Counted from the stretch's first letter, positions 1 through 5,700 are shown. The stretch is 5,700 nt of DNA from Clostridiaceae bacterium (GCA_012511915.1 JAAZFB010000317.1:1-5700), one strand, 5' to 3'. Notes: a model not told the origin generated them from the sequence alone. Program-made: numbers and translations.

Positions 1-45
1 CTATTATATATTAATATTTTTTTTTTGGCAATAACTTTATTTTTT

Positions 46-76
46 TTTACTTATATGGTATAATATATGTTATAAT
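46..76 (+). promoter_or_regulatory. Two overlapping extended -10 promoters upstream of the zinc-ribbon gene
   Basis: Two perfect TATAAT hexamers lie at 59-64 and 71-76. Each is preceded by a TGn extension (TGG at 56-58 and TGT at 68-70), the extended -10 form recognised by the housekeeping sigma factor. The second has a 4/6 match to a -35 box (TTTACT, 46-51) at 19 bases; the first has no convincing -35 at normal spacing (TTGGCA at 25-30 is 28 bases away). Transcription would start near 71 or 83, giving a leader of roughly 80-95 bases before the ATG at 166. The stretch is about 80% A+T, where TATAAT arises often by chance, so the TGn extensions are the main support. Confidence 0.5.
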
Positions 77-148
77 TAATTCGAAATCTTTCGGTTTTGT
101 GTCCGTTGTATTTATTGAATTTATATAAGTATAATAATTTTTTAGTTA

Positions 149-155
149 GAAAGGA
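149..155 (+). promoter_or_regulatory. Ribosome binding site of the zinc-ribbon gene
   Basis: GAAAGGA ends 10 bases before the ATG at 166 and decides the start. The same frame is open back to a TTG at 97, but that codon has no Shine-Dalgarno sequence, and the 23 codons it would add encode an unremarkable stretch not expected in this protein type. Confidence 0.75.
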
Positions 156-165
156 ATGTTTATAT

Positions 166-534
166 ATGGATTACTTATTTAAGGATGTTAAAAAAACATT
201 TACTCGAGTTGCAAACAAAGTCACACGTCAATCCGGCAAATATTATCAGATTTCAAAACATACTCTTGCAATCTCCGGCATAAACAGCGATATTAAAGAA
301 GAGTATGAAAAAATCGGCAGAAAAATATATGATGGGTATAAAAACAATGAAATATCATCACAAGACGTTAGCGCTCATTGTGAGCTGATTGACGAAAAGT
401 TTAAGCAAATCGAAAAACATCGCCTTATACTGTCCGATTTAAAAAATTCGAGGATGTGCCCTCAGTGCCAAGCTGAAATATCAAAAGAAAGCACCTTTTG
501 TGCAAATTGCGGTGAGAAGATGCAAAACGAATAA
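166..534 (+). CDS. Small zinc-ribbon protein, function unknown
   Basis: This encodes 122 residues. The N-terminal third is basic (many Lys/Arg in residues 8-31). Residues about 38-95 are highly charged and probably helical or coiled-coil, and the protein ends in a zinc ribbon with Cys98, Cys101, Cys112 and Cys115 (CPQC-x10-CANCG), which should bind one structural Zn ion. There is no signal peptide or membrane segment, so a cytoplasmic protein is expected. Small proteins with a helical N-terminal part and a C-terminal zinc ribbon are common and mostly uncharacterised in Firmicutes; a specific function cannot be assigned. The ATG at 166 is chosen for the GAAAGGA site 10 bases upstream. The PLP-fold gene starts 34 bases after the stop with no terminator between, so the two are probably co-transcribed. 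Confidence refers to its being a real gene. Confidence 0.85.
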   Translation: MDYLFKDVKKTFTRVANKVTRQSGKYYQISKHTLAISGINSDIKEEYEKIGRKIYDGYKNNEISSQDVSAHCELIDEKFKQIEKHRLILSDLKNSRMCPQCQAEISKESTFCANCGEKMQNE

Positions 535-562
535 AATTTGTGTTTAGTGTTGTTATTTTGCT

Positions 563-572
563 TAAGGGGTGA
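563..572 (+). promoter_or_regulatory. Strong Shine-Dalgarno sequence overlapping the annotated GTG start
   Basis: TAAGGGGTGA matches the full anti-Shine-Dalgarno complement TAAGGAGGTGA except for one missing A. It contains the GTG at 569-571, so that GTG cannot be initiated from this site at normal spacing. The in-frame ATT at 578 lies 8 bases after the AAGGGG core, which is ideal spacing. An in-frame TAA at 563-565 rules out any start further upstream. Confidence 0.6.
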
Positions 573-1576
573 GACAAATTAATTATTCGCTAAATGTAAA
601 TCCCTACGGTCCGCCAAAGAGTTTTAAAAAAGTAATTAATCAGAGATATAAATATTTGGCTGATAATGTGGATTATAATTACACTGCTGCCAAAAGCGCA
701 CTCGCAAATTTGCATGGTGTAAAAATAGAAAATATACTCATATCAAGCGGGCCGGCAGAGATTTTGCATATAGCACTTGATACATTAAAAATCCGAAAGG
801 TACTTATACCTACCCCTTCGGCATTATTGTATCAGCAAGCATGCAAAAAACACGGTTGCAAGGTAATTCCTTTTTTTCTCGATAAAAACGATGAATTTGT
901 AATTGACGGGCAAAAGCTTATATCATCAATGGATGATGTTGATTTAGTTATTATTTCAAATCCAAACAATCCAACAAGTCAAATAATCGACAAAACCCAA
1001 ATGAGTATAATCCTTGACTATTGCCAGCATAAAGGCATTTATTTGATTATTGACGAGTCATATGCTGATTTTGTTTCGGCTGATATTTCATCGGTAAAAT
1101 TAGTTGAGAGATTTGCGAATGTTATTATCCTACGATCACTTGCAGATTACTTTGCACTAAGGGGATTAGGGTTTTCGTACTGCGTATGTTCGCAAAGTTT
1201 ATCCGGATTAATGCAATCAAATCAGATACCCGGTATGGTTAATCAACTTGCATTGCATGGATTTGAAACTTTGCTCAGCGATTATAAGTACATAAAAAAG
1301 ACAAAGGCATGGCTGCTATCAGAACCAAAACGATTTTATAAAAAAATAAGCATGCTTGGCGGAGTTATAGCATATAACCCATATGCAAATTATATTTTCA
1401 TCGAGCTTGAGCAAATTCCCTCTGCAACGCTTTGCGATAGGTTAGAGGCTAAAGGTGTAAAGGTGTGCAATTGCAACAACAGAGGAATAATAGATGGGCA
1501 GTACATTAGAATCTCGATTAAAGATAAACGGTCAAACGACAAGTTTTTAGACATATTTTCCGGCTGTTTATTATAA
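569..1576 (+). CDS. PLP-fold aminotransferase/decarboxylase homologue (HisC/CobD group) without the catalytic lysine
   Basis: The 335-residue frame is a fold-type I PLP enzyme resembling histidinol-phosphate aminotransferase and threonine-phosphate decarboxylase. Visible landmarks, in order, are SLNVNPYGPP (7-16), SSGPAE (59-64, cofactor phosphate loop), Tyr88, NPNNPT (131-136, Asn binding PLP), DESY (162-165, Asp162 facing the pyridine nitrogen and Tyr165), and YIRISI (312-317, Arg314, normally binding the substrate carboxylate). The Schiff-base segment, normally like SLTKxxxxPGLRLGY, reads SLADYFALRGLGFSY: the lysine is Asp193 and the PLP-phosphate arginine is Gly201. By family knowledge it cannot form an internal aldimine, so normal transaminase or decarboxylase activity is not expected. 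It is also 15-25 residues shorter than usual at the N-terminus. The start is uncertain: GTG 569 lies inside the Shine-Dalgarno sequence, while ATT 578 is better placed. The frame is otherwise uninterrupted, so a pseudoenzyme with a binding or regulatory role, or an early-stage pseudogene, are both possible. Confidence 0.85.
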   Translation: MRQINYSLNVNPYGPPKSFKKVINQRYKYLADNVDYNYTAAKSALANLHGVKIENILISSGPAEILHIALDTLKIRKVLIPTPSALLYQQACKKHGCKVIPFFLDKNDEFVIDGQKLISSMDDVDLVIISNPNNPTSQIIDKTQMSIILDYCQHKGIYLIIDESYADFVSADISSVKLVERFANVIILRSLADYFALRGLGFSYCVCSQSLSGLMQSNQIPGMVNQLALHGFETLLSDYKYIKKTKAWLLSEPKRFYKKISMLGGVIAYNPYANYIFIELEQIPSATLCDRLEAKGVKVCNCNNRGIIDGQYIRISIKDKRSNDKFLDIFSGCLL

Positions 1577-1587
1577 ATAATGCCTGC

Positions 1588-1674
1588 TGAATAATTCGCT
1601 TTCCGATTTATTCCTATGGCAAAAGTCAAAAATAACCTATATGCCTCTTTTGACGTGTATTATAGGATTATTCA
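1588..1674 (+). promoter_or_regulatory. Possible structured leader RNA upstream of purL
   Basis: In the 126-base gap before purL, 1588-1597 can pair with 1665-1674 in a continuous 10-bp helix including one G-U pair. Inside it, GTCAAAA (1625-1631) pairs with TTTTGAC (1648-1654). A third pairing, CCTATA (1636-1641) with TATAGG (1661-1666), crosses the inner stem in H-type pseudoknot order and competes with the outer helix at 1665-1666, so the two could be alternative states. No U-run follows, so it is not an intrinsic terminator. It does not show the conserved bases of the purine or ZTP riboswitches as I know them. The region is AT-rich and chance pairing is possible. Confidence 0.3.
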
Positions 1675-1690
1675 ATGAACATCCAATAAT

Positions 1691-1695
1691 AGCGG
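1691..1695 (+). promoter_or_regulatory. Weak ribosome binding site of purL
   Basis: AGCGG, 7 bases before the ATG at 1703, is the only purine-rich candidate and is a poor match to AGGAGG. The start itself is well supported because the protein begins MVKRI, as expected for single-chain PurL of this type. Initiation may be inefficient or depend on the upstream leader structure. Confidence 0.4.
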
Positions 1696-1702
1696 GTCAC
1701 TA

Positions 1703-4700
1703 ATGGTAAAAAGAATTTTAACGGAACAAAAGAAAGGTTACGACACTCAAGCTCAACAGCTTTTTCTTGATTTGAACAACAGATTGGGAATTAATGGGTT
1801 GACGAGAGTAAGGGTTATTTATTGCTACGATATTGAAGATATAACACAACAACAGTATAACGAAATTAAAAAAACAGTATTTTTCGAACCACGAACCAAA
1901 AATATATTTGATGAAACAATTTCTTTTGAAGCAAAAGAACGTGTTTTTATGGTTCAGAACTTGCCCGGACAATATGACCAGCAGTCTGATTTTACTCAGC
2001 AAATTATTCAAACCCTTACTTTAGACAATAAACCAAAGGTACGAGCAACAAAAATTATATCAGTTATGGGTGATATTTCCGATAATGATTTTTTTCGTAT
2101 TAAACAATACTGTATCAATCCTTTAGAAAACTTAGAGATCACGCTTGAAAAACCTGAACACATTGTCATTCAACATCAAGAGGCAGCCGAGGTTAAGACT
2201 GTTGATGGGTTTGTTGACAAGACAGATGACCAATTACTACAACTTAACAAAATGCTCGGTCTCGCTATGGATTCAGAAGATTTAAAGTTTTGTCAAAACT
2301 ATTTTAAAACAGAAGAAAAAAGAAACCCTACCATGACGGAAATAAAAATAATAGACACTTACTGGTCAGATCATTGCCGTCATACCACATTTTTAACCAA
2401 GCTTGAAAATATTAATTTTGAAGATGCTTTTGTTGAGAGTATCTATGATGAGTATCTAAATGACAGAGAATATGTATATGCAGATGCGAAAAAGAATATA
2501 ACGCTAATGGATATTGCAACCATTGCTATGAAAAAGCTTAAAAAGCAAGGGAAGCTTGAAGCCTTAGACGAATCAGAAGAAATTAATGCTTGCAGTATCA
2601 AGGTTGAAGTTGATTTGGACGGCAAAAAAGAACAGTGGTTTGTTTTATTTAAAAACGAAACGCATAATCACCCAACTGAAATTGAGCCATTTGGCGGTGC
2701 TGCTACTTGCCTTGGCGGTGCTATACGCGACCCGCTTTCGGGGCGTGCATATGTGTACCAAGCAATGCGCATAACAGGCAGCGGCGACCCCCGTACACCT
2801 ATTGAGCAAACGCTTAGCGGCAAACTGCCCCAGTATAACATCACCACAACCGCAGCGAAGGGATACAGCTCGTACGGCAATCAGATAGGCGTACCGGCAG
2901 GACTTATAAATGAAATATATCACCCCGGATTTATAGCAAAAAGAATGGAATTAGGTGCAGTTATAGCGGCAGTACCTACTGATAATGTAGAGAGAAAGCA
3001 GCCCGTAAAGGGTGACGTTGTGATATTAGTAGGTGCCAGAACCGGCAGAGACGGCTGTGGCGGTGCAACCAGTTCATCAAAGGCGCATACTGAGGATGCC
3101 ATTACCCTATGCGGTGCAGAAGTGCAAAAGGGCAATCCGCAGGAAGAACGAAAGATTGTTCGCCTTTTCAGAAACCCCGAGGCATCACTACTTATAAAAC
3201 GATGTAATGATTTTGGAGCGGGCGGTGTAAGCGTTGCCATCGGTGAGCTGGCAGACGGGCTTTTAATAAACTTAGATAATGTGCCTACAAAATACGAAGG
3301 ACTGTCAGGTACTGAGGTTGCAATTTCTGAATCCCAGGAGAGAATGGCAGTGGTTGTCGATGGTAAAAGGGCTAATGAGTTTATTTCGCTTGCAAGAAAA
3401 GAAAACTTAAATGCCACAGTTGTTGCGGATGTAACGGACAATAACAGGCTCGTTATGATGTGGAAAGGAAAAGATATTGTCAATATAAGCAGGGCGTTTT
3501 TAAATACAAACGGTGCTGAGAAAAAAGCTGCAGCTACAGTACAAAAAGCATCAGCTAAAAACTTTTTTGAGAGGAAACACATTTCAGATATTAAAAAAAG
3601 CTGGTTAGAGTGTCTATGCAATCTCAATGTTTGCAGTCAAAAGGGTATTATCGAGCAGTTTGATGCAACAGCAGGCGGCTCAACAGTTATTATGCCGCTT
3701 GGCGGGAAATATCAGCTCACGCCCGCGCAGGTTATGGCATCAAAAATTCCGGTATTAAAAGGCGAAACCGAAACCGCGACAGTCATGTCGTATGGATACA
3801 ACCCGTATTTAGCAGAAGAGAGCACATTCCATGGTGCAATATATGCTGTTACGGAATCATTATCAAGGTTAGTGGCCGCCGGTGTAAATTATAAAGATGC
3901 GTTTTTAACATTCCAAGAATATTTTGAGCGGCTCGGTGAGGACAAAAACAGATGGGGGAAACCTCTTGCTGCTTTGCTTGGGGCATACCTTGTTCAAATG
4001 CAGCTTGGAATTGCATCAGTAGGCGGTAAAGACAGCATGTCCGGCTCATATGAAGATATTGATGTACCGCCCACACTTGTGTCTTTTGCAGTTGCGCCGG
4101 CAAATGCAAATGAAATTATATCGGGTGAATTTAAATGCAACTCAAGTAATGTAGGACTAGTAAAAATAAACACCGATGAAAATTATATACCTGATTTTAC
4201 TGACTTGGCACAAAAGTACAGTAAGATATACGATTTAATAAGGCAGAAAAAGGTTTTATCTGCATATGTGGTAGCAGGCGGGGGATTATGTGAAGCATTA
4301 TCCAAAATGTGTTTTGGAAATAAAATAGGAATAAAACTTGCAAATGATGTAGCCGTAGACCTCTTTTATCCTTATTACGGCTCAATAGTGCTGGAATTTG
4401 AACAAGATGTTGAACTTGGCACTTTTATAGGAACAACCGGCGGGGATAAAATAAGCGGCAACGGTTTTGAAATTTCAATAGACGATGCACTAAGTGCATG
4501 GAAACAACCGCTTGAGGATATTTTCCCGACAGGTGCTGATGTCAAAAGCGATAATTGCGAAAAATTCACCTTTAACGCAGAGAAAAACATAACTACAAAA
4601 TTGGTTACACCAAAAGTTTTTATACCTGTTTTCCCGGGTACTAACGGTGAATACGAAGTTGTTAAGGCTTTTGAACAAGAGGGTGCAAATGTCGAAGTTT

Positions 4701-5404
4701 TTGTAATGAACAATATGACGATAAACGACATAAAAAGCTCTATCGATTATATAGCTGACAGCATAAACAAAAGCCAGATTATTGTGCTTCCGGGTGGTGC
4801 AAGTGCAGGTTGTCAGCCGGACGGGGCAGGTAAATTAATTGCGGCTGTCTTTAAAAACAAAGTTGTTGAAGAAGCGGTAAATACACTGCTCAATAAAAAT
4901 GATGGGCTTATACTTGGCATTTCTGACGGCTTTCATGCGCTTATGCGTTTAGGACTGCTGCCGTATGGTGAAATAAAAGAATTGGTAGAGTCGGATGCGG
5001 CTTTGGCGTTCAATACATTGGGCAGATACGTTTCAACCACTGTCCACACGGTTGTTTCGTCAAATGTCTCTCCTTGGCTTTCTTTAGTAAACGTAGGGGA
5101 CAATCATTTATTACCTATTTCGACAAATGCGGGAAGATTTACAGCAACGCGCGAGCAAATTAATGCCCTTGCCAAAAATGGTCAGATAGCCACCCAATAT
5201 GTTGATTTAAATGGCAATCCAACTAATGATATACAGTATAATCCTTGCGGTTCGGAATACGCTATTGAGGGTATAACAAGTCCGGATGGTCGTATTTTCG
5301 GAAAAATGGGACATTCAGAACGTGTAGGCAAAAATGTGGCTGTTAATATACCCGGTAACAAAAATCAGCAAATATTTAAAGCAGGTGTGAAATATTTTAA
5401 ATGA
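1703..5404 (+). CDS. purL: Phosphoribosylformylglycinamidine synthase, single-chain form, with a degenerate glutaminase domain
   Basis: This 1233-residue protein makes formylglycinamidine ribonucleotide (FGAM) from FGAR, ATP and ammonia normally taken from glutamine, the fourth step of de novo purine synthesis in the cytoplasm. Domains are a PurS-like N-terminal part (about 1-160, with PGQYDQ), a linker, the two-part synthase core (about 200-930), and a class I glutamine amidotransferase domain (about 971-1233). The core looks active: DHCRH (223-227), NETHNHPTEIEPFGG (318-332), NDFGAGGVS, SQERMAV and GGKDSMSG (774-781). The glutaminase is not: GICNGFQ reads GISDGFH, placing Ser1074 at the nucleophilic cysteine; FPGTNC reads FPGTNG (Gly982); GGFSAGDE reads GGASAGCQ (1031-1038); and SHGEGRF reads STNAGRF (1140-1146). 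GHSER with His1204 and Glu1206 remains. Length and domain order are normal for the clostridial-type protein. The start fits the family N-terminus. punA follows after 22 bases, suggesting co-transcription. Confidence 0.97.
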   Translation: MVKRILTEQKKGYDTQAQQLFLDLNNRLGINGLTRVRVIYCYDIEDITQQQYNEIKKTVFFEPRTKNIFDETISFEAKERVFMVQNLPGQYDQQSDFTQQIIQTLTLDNKPKVRATKIISVMGDISDNDFFRIKQYCINPLENLEITLEKPEHIVIQHQEAAEVKTVDGFVDKTDDQLLQLNKMLGLAMDSEDLKFCQNYFKTEEKRNPTMTEIKIIDTYWSDHCRHTTFLTKLENINFEDAFVESIYDEYLNDREYVYADAKKNITLMDIATIAMKKLKKQGKLEALDESEEINACSIKVEVDLDGKKEQWFVLFKNETHNHPTEIEPFGGAATCLGGAIRDPLSGRAYVYQAMRITGSGDPRTPIEQTLSGKLPQYNITTTAAKGYSSYGNQIGVPAGLINEIYHPGFIAKRMELGAVIAAVPTDNVERKQPVKGDVVILVGARTGRDGCGGATSSSKAHTEDAITLCGAEVQKGNPQEERKIVRLFRNPEASLLIKRCNDFGAGGVSVAIGELADGLLINLDNVPTKYEGLSGTEVAISESQERMAVVVDGKRANEFISLARKENLNATVVADVTDNNRLVMMWKGKDIVNISRAFLNTNGAEKKAAATVQKASAKNFFERKHISDIKKSWLECLCNLNVCSQKGIIEQFDATAGGSTVIMPLGGKYQLTPAQVMASKIPVLKGETETATVMSYGYNPYLAEESTFHGAIYAVTESLSRLVAAGVNYKDAFLTFQEYFERLGEDKNRWGKPLAALLGAYLVQMQLGIASVGGKDSMSGSYEDIDVPPTLVSFAVAPANANEIISGEFKCNSSNVGLVKINTDENYIPDFTDLAQKYSKIYDLIRQKKVLSAYVVAGGGLCEALSKMCFGNKIGIKLANDVAVDLFYPYYGSIVLEFEQDVELGTFIGTTGGDKISGNGFEISIDDALSAWKQPLEDIFPTGADVKSDNCEKFTFNAEKNITTKLVTPKVFIPVFPGTNGEYEVVKAFEQEGANVEVFVMNNMTINDIKSSIDYIADSINKSQIIVLPGGASAGCQPDGAGKLIAAVFKNKVVEEAVNTLLNKNDGLILGISDGFHALMRLGLLPYGEIKELVESDAALAFNTLGRYVSTTVHTVVSSNVSPWLSLVNVGDNHLLPISTNAGRFTATREQINALAKNGQIATQYVDLNGNPTNDIQYNPCGSEYAIEGITSPDGRIFGKMGHSERVGKNVAVNIPGNKNQQIFKAGVKYFK

Positions 5405-5408
5405 CCTT

Positions 5409-5415
5409 GAAAGGA
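5409..5415 (+). promoter_or_regulatory. Ribosome binding site of the nucleoside phosphorylase gene
   Basis: GAAAGGA lies in the short gap after the purL stop, 11 bases before the ATG at 5427. It is much stronger than the purL site. There is no terminator or separate promoter in the 22-base gap. Confidence 0.75.
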
Positions 5416-5426
5416 CGGACATAATA

Positions 5427-5700
5427 ATGCATCCTTACGATAATGCAGAAATAAGTGCTAAATTTATTATTGACAGAATAAAAATTATACCAACAGTGGC
5501 AATAATTTTAGGTTCCGGGATTAGCTCTTATTATGAAAAAATTGATGAAAAGATTGAAATACCATACGAACAGATTCCCGGGTTTCCAAGAGCAACAGCT
5601 ATCGGACACAAATCAAAGTTAGTGTTTGGAAAACTAAAAGGTAAATATGTTATCATGATGTGTGGTAGGTTTCATTATTATGAGGGCTATACATTAGCAC
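5427..5700 (+). CDS. punA: Purine nucleoside phosphorylase, N-terminal part (cut by window edge)
   Basis: Ninety-one codons are visible before the window ends; full-length family members are about 270 residues. Trimeric purine nucleoside phosphorylases split inosine, guanosine and their deoxy forms with phosphate to give free base and (deoxy)ribose-1-phosphate for salvage. Seen here are LGSG (28-31; Ser30 at the phosphate site), IPYEQIPGFP (45-54), GH at 60-61 (the family's phosphate-site histidine) and GRFHYYEGY (80-88; Arg81, His83 and Glu86 at phosphate/ribose-site positions). These motifs in this order and spacing make the call firm. The usual GSGLG reads GSGIS and the usual GHxG reads GHKS, which may be lineage variation. 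It lies 22 bases after purL with its own good ribosome binding site, fitting a joint purine synthesis and salvage operon. The symbol is assigned by family, and the C-terminal base-recognition residues are outside the window. Confidence 0.9.
   Translation, partial: MHPYDNAEISAKFIIDRIKIIPTVAIILGSGISSYYEKIDEKIEIPYEQIPGFPRATAIGHKSKLVFGKLKGKYVIMMCGRFHYYEGYTLA

Noticed and set aside
1..50. Intrinsic terminator of an upstream gene from the T-runs at 17-26 and 40-48
   Set aside because: The only inverted repeat before the first run is the all-A/T palindrome ATATTAATAT (8-17), with no G/C stem; any upstream gene is outside the window.
97..165. N-terminal extension of the zinc-ribbon protein from a TTG at 97
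   Set aside because: No Shine-Dalgarno sequence precedes the TTG, it overlaps the leader region, and a good GAAAGGA site is correctly spaced before the ATG at 166.
535..568. Terminator between the zinc-ribbon and PLP-fold genes
   Set aside because: The 34-base gap shows no hairpin and no terminal T-run.
1120..1190. Local frameshift hiding the PLP lysine
   Set aside because: Reading the other two frames here gives either a stop or a sequence without any SxxK...GLR pattern, while the used frame keeps RSL, the GL pair and the hydrophobic spacing.
1648..1690. Separate purL promoter using TTGACG (1650-1655) as the -35
   Set aside because: No acceptable -10 hexamer lies 16-19 bases downstream; the AT-rich hexamers present are too near or too far.
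1577..1702. Purine riboswitch, ZTP riboswitch or PurR operator before purL
   Set aside because: The conserved junction bases of purine riboswitches and the conserved blocks of the ZTP motif are not seen (GGGTC at 1694-1698 is isolated). Only one weak GAACAT half-site resembles a PurBox.
2920..3627. Long antisense open frame (235 codons, minus strand) within purL
   Set aside because: It lies opposite a strongly conserved part of purL, its Ser/Thr/Ala/Pro-rich translation resembles no known family, and long antisense frames are a usual by-product of codon bias in long genes.
4900..4960. Sequencing error or compensated frameshift as the cause of Ser1074 in PurL
   Set aside because: Flanking residues DGLILGI and GF-AL-LGL-PYGEI align in frame, and independent substitutions at the other glutamine-pocket motifs (982, 1033, 1037-1038, 1141-1143) support real divergence.

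Overview
The window is AT-rich DNA, with intergenic stretches at about 80% A+T and coding parts mostly 30-45% G+C. All genes lie on the + strand. AAGGA-type ribosome binding sites, a small zinc-ribbon protein of a type common in Firmicutes, and the long single-chain PurL (about 1230 residues, PurS-like + synthase + glutaminase in one protein) suggest a Clostridia-type gut or anaerobic Firmicute. This is an inference from gene type and composition, not an identification.

Layout: 1-165 is a very AT-rich leader with two overlapping extended -10 promoters. 166-534 encodes a 122-residue protein with a basic/coiled N-terminal part and a C-terminal CxxC-x10-CxxC zinc ribbon. 569-1576 encodes a fold-type I PLP-dependent aminotransferase/decarboxylase homologue of the HisC/CobD group. 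1577-1702 is a 126-base gap containing a possible structured leader RNA. 1703-5404 is purL, formylglycinamide ribonucleotide (FGAR) amidotransferase. 5427-5700 is the 5' part of a purine nucleoside phosphorylase gene (punA type), cut by the window edge. purL and punA are 22 bases apart and probably form a purine synthesis/salvage transcription unit; the zinc-ribbon and PLP-fold genes are 34 bases apart and probably form another, or the upstream part of the same one.

The unusual point is that two neighbouring enzymes have intact reading frames but lack their catalytic residues. The PLP-fold protein has Asp193 where the Schiff-base lysine belongs and Gly201 where the PLP-phosphate arginine belongs, while keeping NPNNPT, DESY and the C-terminal substrate arginine. 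PurL keeps its FGAM-synthase half intact, but its glutaminase domain has Ser1074 in place of the nucleophilic cysteine and has lost nearly every glutamine-pocket motif, while keeping the fold and the His1204/Glu1206 pair. The simplest reading is an ammonia-dependent PurL (or one fed by a separate glutaminase) next to a PLP-fold pseudoenzyme. The sequence alone cannot say whether these are functional adaptations or slow decay.
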